Of a DNA stretch of 64,000 nt, positions 1-25,600 are shown piece after piece (the first letter of the stretch is position 1; each line of letters begins with the position of its first letter). The stretch spans positions 303,396-367,395 of the forward strand of contig NMRA01000272.1 of the NCBI GenBank assembly GCA_002633005.1, written 5' to 3'. Under the pieces are notes generated by a model that was not told the DNA's origin, did no database searches, and saw only the letters and a list, made by a program, of their open reading frames with translations. The position numbers were made by a program, and so were the translations under genes. The DNA comes from Phoronis australis (lineage: Eukaryota > Phoronida > Phoronidae).

Positions 1-1300
1 GAATATTGTGAGAATCAGTCAACCACTTATGAACAAGTACCTTTTGTCCACTAAAAAGGAGTATCCATTGCTATTCATCCCAGCATCACATACAGCCATA
101 GACGGTGGTAGGGCAATGAATTTCTCATAGGCAATAGTCACTTTTAATGATCTCTTGATTTTGAGTACCAGTCAATCGGCGGGTATCATCTGTCAAATCT
201 GCCAACTGTTTCGGATTTACCCATATTTTATGTACACAGATTTTAAAATCTTGTGAGCATTTATTTCTCATTAAAAATCAGGTGGAAGTAAAATATAACT
301 CAAAAGTTACCAGCATTTTTTTGCAGCACGTTCTGTCAAGTTAGGAGCAGAAAATCCAGTAAATGATGAAAATAGTTGAGTCCACATGGTCCGACCTGTA
401 AGATGTATCATAAGTTCCAGTGAATAATTTAATTTGCATATCGGGCTTCCGCTTTCGTGATTGGTCAAGTAAGTAGTAAGTTAGCCTGTGAATGACTGAC
501 CAATGAAAAAGTGCTTTATGGGTGGCTTAGCATTGTTTTGTGCAAGGATGTGGAGCTTTGAATTGAGATCATTAAGAATTTTTAGCACGAATGTCATATT
601 TTTTCCAAATGAGTTGGGAACCTAGGCCTGTGAATGAAAGTGATTTTCAAAATCAGAGCCACCTAAATATGAAATGTATTTGAAAAAAGCAAATGTGTGG
701 CTTCGTCATTGGGAAAACTTGAAAAACAAAAACCTCTATTGTAACTACTTGTTCTTTTGATTTTCCCTTGTCATGTCATTGTGTGTATAAGTAGAATCAC
801 CATTGGCATGAACACAAAGCCACACTGAGATTCACCATCAAAGTATAGAAACGAAGCAAAGGCATACAGCATTATGTTAACAAAATTGACTGTATATTTG
901 ACAGAACAACAACATTATTTAATTATAGTGTCAAAATAAGTAAAGCTGTATTTAAATCTCACGAAAAGACGACTCACTGTTAAGTCATTCTTTAAAAATT
1001 ATTAAAAATTACTTGCCTCAGATCATTTTGTAAATCCGCTTATTACTATACAATTTGTTGGGGCATGGAGAATTTACTCTATAGCACTATCATGTCTATG
1101 AATGAGTTACTTTATCTCATTTTGTTGCGAATATATTTGAGCTTGGACTTTGTAATTCTCGTTGTCCTTGAATCTTATAACATGTACTCCATTTAATGAA
1201 GATGAATGTTAAGCTTTTTCTGAGGGCAATTTAGACTTTTGCCTTTTCTGAGAGCAATTTAAGCTTTTGGTTTTATGCATTTCTTGTTGATGTTTTTCAG
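1..1300. other. Non-coding left edge, probably SMURF intron 1
   Basis: No exon could be supported here. The first recognisable SMURF exon starts at 1301 after a pyrimidine tract and CAG, and enters in mid-codon, so at least one coding exon (start codon and about 20 residues) must lie further left. I looked for an exon ending in the expected N-terminal C2 strand followed by GT and found none. The stretch is AT-rich. Apart from the dispersed repeat at 430-532 nothing stands out. Confidence 0.6.
430..532 (+). repeat. Dispersed ~100-bp repeat with two opposed CCAAT boxes, copy 1
   Basis: This segment matches 49002-49094 on the other strand over its whole length, with small indels. The shared blocks are TAATTTGCATAT, TTTCGTGATTGGTCA, GACCAATGAAAAA and TTTATGG...GGCTTAGCA. 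The centre holds ATTGGTC and GACCAAT facing each other. One copy is in or near SMURF intron 1 and the other in KDELR intron 3. Nature of the element unknown. Confidence 0.65.
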
Positions 1301-12828
<11,528 letters not shown>

Positions 12829-13850
12829 AGGGCTTAGAGCTGCCTTGTATTTTGTACTGACAGAATGTCACATATTTTTGTAAGAAACATAAGCCAGTAT
12901 CTTTCACTGTCCTCATGCCAACGTGTCTTTGGACTTTCTATGCCGTAGTCTTGCACTCGAGTCTCCAATGATCTACCTCATCCTCTCACTGGATGCACTC
13001 AGTTGACTTGTTTCAAATCAGCAGCTGTTGTCTTGTCTATGTCCAGCGATTGCATAATTCATCTTTGTAATTAATCATTTCCGAATCATTAGGGATCGTT
13101 CCTTATGTTCAATTGTTATCGTTAGTGCCACTTCCATTACGTTTAGAACCAGCATTGGTGACAGTATTGTGACTGCACTCATGAGGTCTTACCGAAGAAA
13201 ATTTCTAAGCACTTATCATTAAGTAAACATTATTTTTTAGTTTAAGAAACTTGTTTGTGCAATGAATTGCCCACTCATTCGTGGCTTTAATAGCTAGTGT
13301 AGTATTCAGTTATTATTGTTTGTATGGGGTCAAGGGAAATGTTTTCAAAATTGTCTTGAAGGGAGAGTCACTCAGTAGCTGGTTGGTGTGCGATTGTGTT
13401 GATGAAGGCTCATAATAGGGTCTTGGGGTATTTACCATTTACTTGAATTTTCCGTATCAAGCGAATGACCAAAGGGACGTGGCCTTCTCTGGATCTGCAC
13501 TTGAGTTAGCAGTGGCTGCAGTATTGGTAGAAGTGTTGGGTGTATGGGTGTGTTCACCTGGGGGATGTAACTGAGGGTGGGTGTTGGGGGAGATGTCATG
13601 GTGACCGTGCAGTGTGTGTCAAATGTGAAAGTTGTTTATTTATTGTGCAGGTTGTGTAAATACTGTAGCTGTTGCGCCTAGATTGTAGATCATGTGATAT
13701 TCTTAAGTGATGACCATGTATGGATTTCAACATGAATTGTAATATTTTATAATTTTAGCATTTGCATTTGGTCGTATTATATATTTTGTAGTTAGTGCAA
13801 CACAGCGTTCTGCGATACATTCATTTATAAATACAAAATTTTAACTACCG
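12829..13850 (+). other. Probable SMURF 3' untranslated region
   Basis: Sequence after the SMURF stop codon (TGA 12826-12828) has no coding potential. No canonical AATAAA was found nearby. AATACA-type variants near 13830 (in TTTATAAATACAAAA) could serve as a poly(A) signal, so the end is an estimate. On the minus strand an AATAAA (TTTATT at 13864-13869) could end the opposing DAGL transcript, which would bring the two mRNAs tail to tail. Confidence 0.35.
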
Positions 13851-13869
13851 AGCAATTGTGTACCTTTAT

Positions 13870-16600
13870 TGGTTCGTACGTTTGACAAAGAAAAGCTTAT
13901 AAATATAAAATACCAAAACACATGCAAAACAACAGCATTCAAGTAACCCAAAAATAGGGCCATCCCAGATTACCCAGCGATAGAGCCCCCCTTTGTCCTA
14001 GAGATGAGAAAGGGCATGCCTCGTTTTTATCAGGTCCATGGTGTAAACTGTTACGGTGTGTGGCCATGGAAATATTCCCGATTGCAAAACGTACCAAAAT
14101 TGAAAGGGTATCTTCAAGAATGACTATTCTCAACATCATGCATTCACGGATGTTTGTGAAGTTTATCCACGCAATGCCGGAGTTGCAGCCCAAACCACAG
14201 CTGTAATACTTCATTGGCATTGAAAAGACGAAATGCAGCCGGGAAGGGCAATAGTCTGATATAACATGCCTGCATTTTGAGAACCAGTTTGATGCCCGTT
14301 ATTTAGTGGGGAAAACTGGTTTTCAAAATTCGGGCACGTTATATCAGACCATTACTGCCGGGAAGAACTTTAAAAGAATATGGCAACAAAGAACCTGTGG
14401 AACCCAGATGGCATAAAAACCATAAGGCTACGGCATTGTGGGTAAAAACAGCATGTCGTGTAATCTAAGACAGCCCTATTAATGGTTCATGATAACAATA
14501 CTGTTTATGGTGATGTTCTCGCAAAAACATACCGCCATAAACAGTCACACTGCACGAACGAAAATGGAAGAATTATGGTCAAAGGTATAACAACTTACAT
14601 GTCAATAGCAAAACTACACGTCCATAGCAAAATTCAATAAACATGACTATCCCTTCATGCAAATATTTTTAAACTGCACTTCTACCTTGGTAACAATTGG
14701 CACTGCATTATTTACAGACTGAGTTGACTTAGAAAGGGTAAGCAAGATTTAATACTTCTTATCTTGAATTACCAGACTTTTTGATATAATGACAAAAGTT
14801 TTAAGGTCTTCAATCAGCTCACTTAATCAACACTGGACACTTATTCTGAAGCTGCTAGATGGTTTTAGAAGTAGCACCTGCATATTAGTTAAAATAGAAC
14901 TGCTCAACTGGATTGCATGCACGCAGTAACTCGCAGCTTTGTTGGGTTCAGGGCTTGGAATGACCAATGACAAACAAGAGAAAAATTTTACAGATGATGT
15001 ATTGTTCCACAAATAAATAGGCTTGTGTCATAGAAATATTTTTTTTGTGTTGTAAAATTTAACCTAAATAAACATTTTTGCATGAATACAGTCGAAATAA
15101 TGATAAAAAAGAGACGAAAAAGAGGAAACTGGAAATCAAAGAGGAAATGGAAACTAAAAGAGGAAATCCTCTTGAAAGAGGAAAATTCCAAGCCCTGTGA
15201 AATATAAGCAACATAGTGAACACATTTGTTTGCCATTAATAATAAATAATAAGGACATATCTGTCATCAAAGTGTCACAACTAGATCTCCATGACATGAC
15301 CTGCGATAGGTTGTCCAAAAACAATTTCCACATAATTGTGACCTGAAAACGCATGTGTGCTACTTACAGGTTCAAAGTAAAGAGATTACTATATTATTCT
15401 GAATACTTTAGTTTTCACTTACTAAATAAACAGTCAATATAAATTATTTAAAACATATGCAACAAAACAATATTACAGTCAACAAAATCCTGTTCTTACT
15501 GATGCGACCTTCAAGTTCACCACTTCAATTGACTTAAAAAGTGTCGGACAATGGCTTCAGTTGGAAATAAAGAAGCTCAATGAATTTCTAACATTACAAG
15601 TTGAAGTTGCAAATTTCAAATAGGTATAAATCAAGACAGTGAGGAAGATCTTCCCATTGAAACAAGTGATGAATTCCACTCAATCCATGGTCTTATCATG
15701 ACTGAGTAACTATGAACGCTTAACGGCTGTATTAAAACAGGTTCCGCCTTAAAAAATGAGCCAAAACAATCATTTTCAAAGATGGCACTGCATGGGGCTT
15801 TAATGTAACAAAAATACTGCACACAAGCTCAACCTGGAGACAACATTGTCTCTATCTCAGAGCTTATTTCTTCTGACAAACCCAAAATCCAACTAAAACA
15901 ATATTCTTCACTGAAATACACACATATCCGAACACGATAGTCACATCAGTTTTGAACCCAGGTTGCGCTCACACAATCACACAATGCTCTTAATACTGGA
16001 TATCAAATCACACAGTGAAACCCCAATGCACCAACATTAAAGCCTTCCTGGAGCAGATTTGGTTATTTCGGATGTATTGAACCACCCAGATAATTCCAGC
16101 AATGTTTAAGCAACACACAAAAGCATGATTTAAGCACTAAAATGTGGGTACGTTTAATGATAAATGAAGTAGCCTTTGTTTGCCCTATTGCATCATAGCG
16201 AAGAAACAGCTAACAAATGTGGGCAGTATGCACCAGTTTTGAAGATTAGCCCTTTACCTTCAGTAGAAGTATGTGTCTGCCATTGGTACTGGAATATATT
16301 GAATAGAACTTCAATTTGCGTGGTATTGATTATAACCAGGAAGAGATAACCAAAGTGGTGTCATTTTATAGCTAAAGAGTTAATCTTTCAAACATAATGC
16401 TTGGATTCCAGATAACTTGAACATTTACTTTTGAAATCCTGTTTGAAATCACGTTAAAATGCACTAAAACAGTTGTCCCTTCCTGGTTATCTCTTCCTGT
16501 TATAACTGATGACTCTCACAGTGACATAGACTAAGTCAGGTAATAAACCGAACTTTACTGTGCATTACATTTTTTACTTCAGTGTGTTCAGAGGGATGCT
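13870..16600. other. Spacer or DAGL 3' UTR between convergent genes
   Basis: No exon was found. This is either intergenic or the long 3' UTR of DAGL on the minus strand. It holds the complete palindromic element at 14247-14359 and a purine-rich stretch around 15110-15190 (repeated AGAGGAAA). ORFs here are short and overlapping, with no recognisable domains. Confidence 0.45.
14247..14359 (+). mobile_element. Palindromic MITE-like element, copy B (complete)
   Basis: The near-palindrome begins GGCAATAGTCTGATATAAC and ends with the inverse, GTTATATCAGACCATTACT(GCC). The arms continue inward through TTTTGAGAACCAGTTT and AACTGGTTTTCAAAAT. GCCGGGAAG is present on both sides (14238-14246 and 14357-14365), a possible 9-bp target-site duplication. 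No ORF: a non-autonomous DNA element. Confidence 0.8.
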
Positions 16601-19600
16601 TTAACACAATGCTGTCAGACCACCATCGGTATTTGGGGAGTTGGGTGGTGCTGGTCGAACAACAAGGTGTGTCGGAGACAGGCTGTGTGTATCGAGTTGA
16701 TTCAGAGCCTCCAGTACATTGTCTGGCATATGATCGGTGATCATGCTGGGACTGACAAGAATCTCATTGAAGATCTCCGGTTTACTCCATTGCACGGTAT
16801 AACTCGGGGTACCACCACAAGAACTGAAATGATAAAGCAAGAGTTCAAGCACGAACGATGAAGTACACACAACAGAAAATGACTACATATTAATTGAAGC
16901 AATACAAAAAAGACGAAGTTTTTAATAACAAATTTAAATGTGCAATGATTTTCCTAAAGTTGTTTCTGTCAGTCCAATGTCGTAATTAACAAAATATAGT
17001 AAAAATTACACTATGCTTTCATTATGTTGTTTTCAGTTATAATCAATTTTTTATTTAAATGGTAAAATTTCACCAGTTTAGGATAAAATATACTGGACAA
17101 GTGAAATTGTATTTTCCTATTTTCTCATAAAAGTTATACAGCACCAGATCTACACGTTTGCATGCTCAAGTTCTGTATCATAAAAATTGCGAGCATGAAT
17201 TCACAACAATGTTTATGTTAAAAGACCTTGAAACACAAAAAAGGCAATTTGGGAATTATTTTGGTTGGAAATTGAAGAGATTTTACCATATCAAGGCCAA
17301 TAGTTAGCATTGAAAATTTGACATATGAACATGAGAAAACCCTTGTCTGCTTGTAGAGGTTGAGGAAGCACGACATCATAGATTCACTAATAGCAAACAA
17401 TAGGATGGTGGAGAAACAATAAGTGGATGCACTCATATACCAAATAACATGACTCAGAAACACAGTGGTTGGTAAGCAGACCCAGTAAACTTACTTAAAA
17501 ATAGTAGGATGTATCTCAAAAATAAACCATGCGCAAAGCCTCAACAACTATTTGATAGCACGACATAAATATCGTGAAAACTATAATTACTGTGTAATTG
17601 CTACCAGACACCACACCCACACCTGCTGTAACTGACATCTATTGGTCCAAGCGTGCATTACTGTATTTCCTTAACTGTTTCTCCACCCTGAAATGGCCAG
17701 TCTTCTGCCAATCAATGGAACCCAAACTTACCTGGCAGGAGTCTCCTCAGTGATATACAAGATCTCACCAGGTGGATACAGAGGGTAGTGTGTGATCTGA
17801 GAACGACTGCTTGACATTATGGCATTCTGCAGAGCTTCCTAACAAACCAATAAATAGCAGAGCTCAGCAAACTTGCACGATTATCATACTTTTAACTGCT
17901 ACAGACTTGCAGCAAAATAGTTCACAAACACTTTTTGGTTAACAACAGGTGGATTCCTTTACAGTTTCATCTTCATAACATTTAGAATAGGACCAAAATT
18001 ACAGTTTGACCACTCATTCACAATATTGTAACATAAAGGAATAAGCTGCGGACATATCTCTCAGACAAAGAATTCAGTAAATCAGAAAATTCACAATGAA
18101 AGACAAATATGATGGAAAAGCACACATTTGATTGATGTATTGACCACCATTGAATGGTCAATTACAGAGACCACTGGACCACTACCCACATGTGCAGTTT
18201 GCAACATCTGCCTGTGAGTCGATTATCTGATATTGATATCACAGAATGAATTTATAGTGTTAGTGTCTAACAACAAAACCTGTTGCAGGGCAGCTGCTGC
18301 ATTAGCCTCAAAAGGTCTTCGTTTCAGGAAACAAATTTCCAAACATACAATTTTTGAATTTTCTTAATAAACTTACCATTAGATAGTTAAATGAAGAATT
18401 TAGAAAATGTACAAATGCATCAAACAAGTTGTCCTATTTTACAGTAGATATGCAAAGTGTTTGATGCTATTTGAGATTAAACTGTGCTATTTGCAATTAT
18501 AACCATTAAGAGACCCATGCAGCGCCACTGATGTCAAGTTAAAATCACAGATGCAAATGGGAATAAATCAAGCTAGTGGTGGTAAATATTCCACTTGAAG
18601 CAATCAATGAACAGAATTCTGTTAACCGTTTTAACATGGCAGTGTAATTAAGAATGCCAACTTGCTTAATACTTAAAAAACCAAAACAAAGTGTAATCAC
18701 AACAATGGTACTGCATGGGGCTATAAAGGCACCTGCCTTCTGTCAATAAACATACTTATGCTTTAGGTCACTAAAATCATTATTATAATCATAACATTTA
18801 GACAGAACTCATCTTGTTCCTCAGTTAGATTAGGAGTGTTTTCTTGACTTAAGAGGGACACTTGATTATTATTTGAGACTATGCTCAGCGCACAAAATGA
18901 CCTGCAGGGTGAAGTCAACATGGCAGCCCCCAACCATAAAGAGCCTGTTCCTATACTCCAAGGAAGCTCAAACAAAACATATCCTATAGTTACGTAGATT
19001 TTAATTTACTCTCAAAATTAATCACTCTGCCAAGTTTGTTCTTCGCAATTTTTAAAACAACCGATTCAAAATATATAACATTAATTGTTCTCATCATAAT
19101 TTTGCTTTCTTAAGTCAGTTTCATGGCAAGCGAGCTTATTAAGGTAATGCATGATGAGTTTTTAGCATCTGGTGATGAAATCTGCCACTGAAAATATAAG
19201 CATGTTTTATCAATGACTCTGCCAAGTCATGGATATCCTATTTAAGTGATGGGTACAGATTCATGCATGAATTTCAGTCTCAACAAGTGAAATGAACAAA
19301 TCCAGGGCATGCAAAAATTAATCTTACAAAACTCAGTATACCCACCACGATGTGTAGTATCTTGACACGACACTTTACACCAGCTACTCTGATGGTGAAT
19401 TCAGTTTGCACTCAGCTGTCTTGTAGAGCTGAGTTACTGAGAATTCTTGGTTATTTTTGAAAATTATTTTTTGCATGTGCTGTACTCAATAGAACAAGCT
19501 GGCATACCATATATGTGCCCCGTATAACTACACAACAGCAAAGTAGCAAGATTTAACAAAATAAAATAACAAGAGCAACACAGAGCACTGATATGTGCAC

Positions 19601-22600
19601 ACTGTGTGCAATGCAAATGGTAATGAAATAAGGGTTTTTACTTTTTCAAATATTTCCACTGTTGTTGGATTGATCTGAAAACCTTCACCAGAGGTGCTTT
19701 CCTATAAGAACACATAGTTTACACAAATTTCATAACAAGTTATAAGTTCCTTAAAAGAACTTGGTAAACAATGAGGCAGACCTAAAGACAACCCAAATTT
19801 TCACAACAAAGCACCAGAGAAGTTAGATCTGTCTAAAACTAAACGCCAAATGCCAAACAACAAGAACATTCATAGATTGTAGATATTGAGGCAGGTACAA
19901 AAAATAGCCACTGCGGGGAGCCATAGAAGCTGGAACTTCTCTGAAAATCTATGCAATTGTGCTCTCTTCAATGAGACCACATGTGGTAAACTTCGCAAAC
20001 TTCCAAAAAGAACTTGGTAGAGGCAAACAACAAAATTGCCACTAAGAGGTACCACAGTAGTTGGATCCATTTAAAAATAATAGTTAGCCCTGTTCTCCTC
20101 AATAAAAGCATGTTTGCAAAATTTCATAATGATACTTAAAGCCAAAATGATTAAAATGGCCACTAGGGGGTGCAGAATACACCAAATACATTTATAAAGT
20201 GAGAAGGTGTTGTCATCTCGACAGAAACCTATTTACCAAGATTTCATAAAAATCTGTGAAGGAAATTGATGGGTACAGAGGCAAACATAAAAAATTTCTA
20301 TAGTTTGATCAGTCTTAAACTAGTCAGCAACTGACAACAGTTCCAAAGAAAAATATATGTCTAATTTCATAAAGAGCCTACAAGGTGTTTAAAAGACACA
20401 GCAGAGAATGCCGGACAATGCATGGTAAGACGATGGTTATGTGCACACACACATTTATATGTGGATGCATAAAAAGCATTTGAAAGAAAGGCACCACATG
20501 AAATGTTGCACTAATCCCCAGGAACATTCACTGTGAACAGGGTGGCTGTGCAAAACCCATTGAAATAAAGAGAGGAACCCTTAACAAAACCACACAGACC
20601 ACGTGACAATACTCACCACAATAGTAGCTGGATACTATAATGAAAATACAGGGGTCAACACAGAAACCAAGAGGAAAGTTCCGAGATTTCTTAACGTTTG
20701 GGTAAATAAAATTGAACGAAAATGATTTTTTAGATTAACTGGATACCATTTTTGTCATCCAAGCTTTCCTGAAACCATAAATCGATGTTACATGTGAATT
20801 CAATGACATTTTATCCTGTGAATGCAAAATCACTGCATTCTTCGCCAATTCCTCAAATCATTCATCAGCTCTTATATTTCAAATTACGGTGAATAATTTG
20901 TGGGAGTTCTTCAAATTATGAATTGTTTTTAAATTTGTAATAGGACTACAGATCGAGTCCATTTGCGTGCCGAAGTCAGACTCAAGAAATGCTAGAGAAT
21001 GGGACTGAGATGTGACAGAACAAAGTGAGACCGACACATAGGACCTCTCTCTTGGTCAGCTTGAATAGAGCTATACTGGCCCTCGGTACAATTCCTTTTG
21101 AACTGATAGCCTCTACCGCATTTCAGGACTAAAAGCACTTGTCGTCACTTAGGACTATATCATCGAAAGACTGAGGCTTCCTCACTTCAACTTACAAGTC
21201 AGAAATTTTGTGAATTCTTGCGACATCGACTACCACTTTTGAGAGACCTTTGATTTCAACAAACTAATTTTTTACATAAATGGTATCCAGTTATCTAAAA
21301 GTTAGTATTATTAAGTGAACTTTTCCTTTAACATTTTTTTTCCTCTTCAAAAATTGGTGTTAAATTTACCACAAGTCAAAATACATCTGACAATTATTTG
21401 TCATCCGAAAACCCGCAAGCATCAAAATATACCGAGTACCTTGTCTTATATTTCAACATGAGCCAAGCGAGAAGTGCTTGACTGCGTCCTTGTTGTGCAA
21501 TATACTCCAACTTCCAGCTCACAGAAACACAACCTAATGCTAAACTAAATAGATGAAAGAGATTTTTAACTCAGTTTTGACTCACAATCTACGGTTTTGA
21601 GTCACAAGGTACTCTCAGAACATATCCAAATTTAAGTCATGTAGTCCAAATGAAAATAGATAATACATGCATATGGGTATTCAACCCATGTTTCAAACTT
21701 CAACAATACCTGCAGGTTGACTTGTGACGCCGAGTAGTTAACAGTATTGTTTCCATTGTTCAAAAGGTAGCGCTGAGAACAATGCTCATGTCCTGTAGTG
21801 TTTTTCTTGCAGATAGCCTTGAGACACCCAGTAGCCAGAATCTCAAACTAAAAATAATTATAATGAACACCAGTCCTAGGTAATAGTCAGATGTAACATG
21901 TCCACATTTTGAAAACCATTTTTTAAACTGAATAACAGGTACCAAACTGGTTGTCAAAATGCGAGCAGTTATTTTAATTTTGACTATTGCCCAAGTCCTA
22001 TAATTATGTAACTGAGTTACCAGGCTGTGTATCCGTATGTTGCTTTTTCTGCCCTCAGTTTTGGAAAATACTACACACAGAATGCTTGTATTAACAAATG
22101 TGAATTTTTTTGTCAAGGAGTGCAGACGTTATTTGGGCAAAATGCACAAAGTAGTGAATTTCAAATGGCTGTGACTATCACTGCGTGCGCACACATTTAA
22201 ATTAGCTGCATGTGTTTCACATGGTCACAATGGCTTGAAATCTATTTGTGGCAATGTGTGCTGTGGATAGGCCTAACTTAGTTATATTTGGGACTTGTAA
22301 CAAATGAGTAGCATTTCTATGATTTCCATTGCTATTATTTCATAATGATAAGATGAATATTAATATTAGTAGTTGTACTTGTATTTATTAAGTACTACAT
22401 AATATGTGTTATAAATAATTAATGTATACCTTGCACTTGTCACAATCCTTGAGAGTCTGCAGTAGCTTCATCTTCAGGTCTTCCATTGTGATGATGCCCA
22501 GTCGAGGGATAACATCCCTACCCAACACCACCGACATGATGAAGGAAGAACAGTATTCGGACACGTTCTCACTACATGGAACACAAAAACTTCAATCAAA

Positions 22601-25600
22601 TCATATAGTTACTCAGTGTCAATTAACAGAACTAATCAGAATTTCACTAGCAAATAACAAAACAGAAGCATAGTGTTACAGTATTGAAATTTCCCATAAG
22701 CAAACTGAAGCCCTGCAATTTACTCATATTCCCCATCATGTCTTCATTCACATAGTCTCAAACACAGTAAGTTATGTACAAAATCAAGCATGGTAGTTAA
22801 ATGCAAAATAAATGCAATTTTCATCTGAAAATCGACTAAGTTGTGATTAACAAAACCGTATTGCTGACAAACACACTGTACTAACTGACCTATACTTCAG
22901 AGAACTCATGGAAAGTTGGTTTACCTGACCAATCCACCTGGTGGTGAGAATGCAAAACATATCAGATCAGGGTAATCGGGTTTCATAAGTATAGCCAGTA
23001 ATGCAGCTGTTCCTGCTCCTAGACTGTGTCCTGTGATGACTAGCTTGTAGTTCTGATGGGAACAAATACAGTGTAATAATTGAATACCATCTAATAGGCA
23101 CTTGGAAAAACAATCAGTAGAACACCATCGATAACTTACAGTTAAAACAACCATTGCACAAACATGACATGACATAACACATTACCATAAAACTATTGTG
23201 TGCATTAAGCTCAATATGTGATGATGCAAACAAAATTATATAATTATAGTTTGTTTAGTTTGGGATAACACTGAAACTTAATGATGACTTAACACATTAA
23301 GTGCTAAAACTTAAATAAATATCCTGTGCACCACACAATCCGGTTGACAACAAAGAGAATTACTAGTTTTCTACTTTTGATCAGAAACTAAGTTAACTAG
23401 AAGGAAAATACTGTAGAAAACACGTTTGCAAGGTTTGAAAAAATTGTACTTTTACAACTCACAGCAACGCGTGAAAAGGCCGCTGGAAGAACGTTGTTGT
23501 TTTCTAATGTTTCCTTCACAAACTTGGCTGCTTGCAGTATACCACGGTGACACAGACAATCTCCTGTGATGGCAGGGATATCCAAGCAATCACAGTCAGC
23601 AGTCAGGTCAGTCAGTGCATCCTGAAACACAAGGTCATTCAGTACAATTTCAACTGATGGAAAACAACTCGCAGTCCGCTTTACCACATGCTATGTGCCA
23701 AGTAGTAAGTTCAGCTGCCATATCTCAAATTTTTCCTAGCACAGATTTGATTACAGAGGCTTATGAAGAAGACTTTTAAAGGGGCATTTCCTCTTTTCTC
23801 ACATCATAAAACACAAAAATACAAACAAGGTTAATCAAGCACACAAATTATTATAAAATATCTCCATAACATGAGTGAAAATGAGTTTCCTAGCTACCAA
23901 ATGGGCTCTTTTGGCTATTGGTAAGAAATATTTGTCAAAATGCCATTTGGGTAGGTCAGCCCTTCCCAAACTGGACAGCTTCATATCAATCACAAGACCT
24001 GATGATCTCTTGATTTGTTTTAATGGCAAATATCTATTACTTCAAGGCGAGGAAAATTTGTCAACCAGTTTGTAAGTCCAGAGTTAACCAACGCCTTTCG
24101 TGATTTGCATGTTAAGGTGTTACATAGGTAGGAAAAGCCCTTCTGAGTGTGCATAAATACATCAGTTGAATATATATTAGTGCTGTTCCAGCAAAATCTG
24201 TATGGGAGGGGGGAAGGTACTTTTATTTCGTACCCACCGCCCTTATTTTTCATTTATTTCTCCAACCCATGACCCATAATTTTTAAATTATTTTTAATAG
24301 GTTAAAATATAAAATCCAACATTTGCAAACAAATTGCCTCCAGGAGGACCTGTTAAGAATAGATGATTGACAGACAAGAACTAGTCGTCTTGTCCAATAT
24401 TGTCAAAAACTAAAGTAGCCTGTGAGCAATACTTTTGGCAGCCACCAGGTGTCTCTGTTCACCATGTGTCTATAATTTCAATGAACATTTTTTTAATTAT
24501 AAGGATCTATGAATCTCAAACTGTCTCCACGAACTCTTTTATACTTCTATGTCAAGTGAATATTGGAACTTGTTTGTCTTACTCCTCATACTTTTTATTT
24601 AAAAATCATCAATTTTCNTATGTCTAGGATAACCAACCAACCTTATTTTAGTTCAAAATGACTTGGAAAAAGGTTGCCTTTGCCTTTAATGGCTTAGTGA
24701 ACATATTGCACTCTGTTCACTGGCAATATGGGCTTTTTTGTATTGGGATAAGTTAGGAGATATGTCAATTGCATTTTTTGAGTTTTGATGGCTGGAGTAA
24801 CCAACCTGTCAACATTAACAGGTCAAAAAATACCACCCATTTTAATGCATCACTTCTTACAGGAACGACCACCCATAATTTGAGTTTATTTCTATAATTT
24901 GAGTTTTTTTCTGAATACCGCCACCCATGAATTTTCTACTGCGGTCCCCCCCTTCCCACACGGATTTTACTGAAATAGCCCTTAAGTAGAATATTTTAAT
25001 TGTAACAAATACAGTGTCGCAGTCACAGTTAAATGTCTATGACCAACAATTATAACAGAAGGAATAAGACTACTGACAAAATGACTCCCAGGTGGGTATT
25101 TCAAGGTCTAAACAATTGTGCAATAGACATCACAATTGAAAGCTAAGTATAGTAAATGTAATCTTATGCCTGTTTTTGCATTTTTTCATCAATACAGCTA
25201 ACTTCCAATTATGCCACCTTAAGAAGCTGACAGACTCACAGAATACCGTAAAGTGTTAGCATTGCAAAGGCAACATAAAGACAAGATACCAAAACACGCT
25301 TAGTTCATACAACCCGTACACTGCACTTAACTATTTTTTCAAAAAAAAAAGAATTTTACTTGCAAAGGGGATTTCAGTTGCTCAGAATTTGACCTTTTAT
25401 GGATAGCATAAGTTATGCAGTGAATTGCAAGAACTATGACCCTGTCAGCTTGATGACCTGTGAATGAAGAATTTACAACTTCTCATTAAACCCGTGAACT
25501 GGCATGGGCACACATCAGTTTCCAGCAATTCATAAGACGTGTATTCGACCAAAAGGAGGCTATTCCCTGCAGTACTCAGACAAGTTCAAATGTCAGTGAA

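Noticed and set aside
21760-22116. Minus-strand ORF of 118 codons
   Set aside because: It combines a palindromic repeat and intron with the real DAGL exon 21847-21710, which it reads in another frame.
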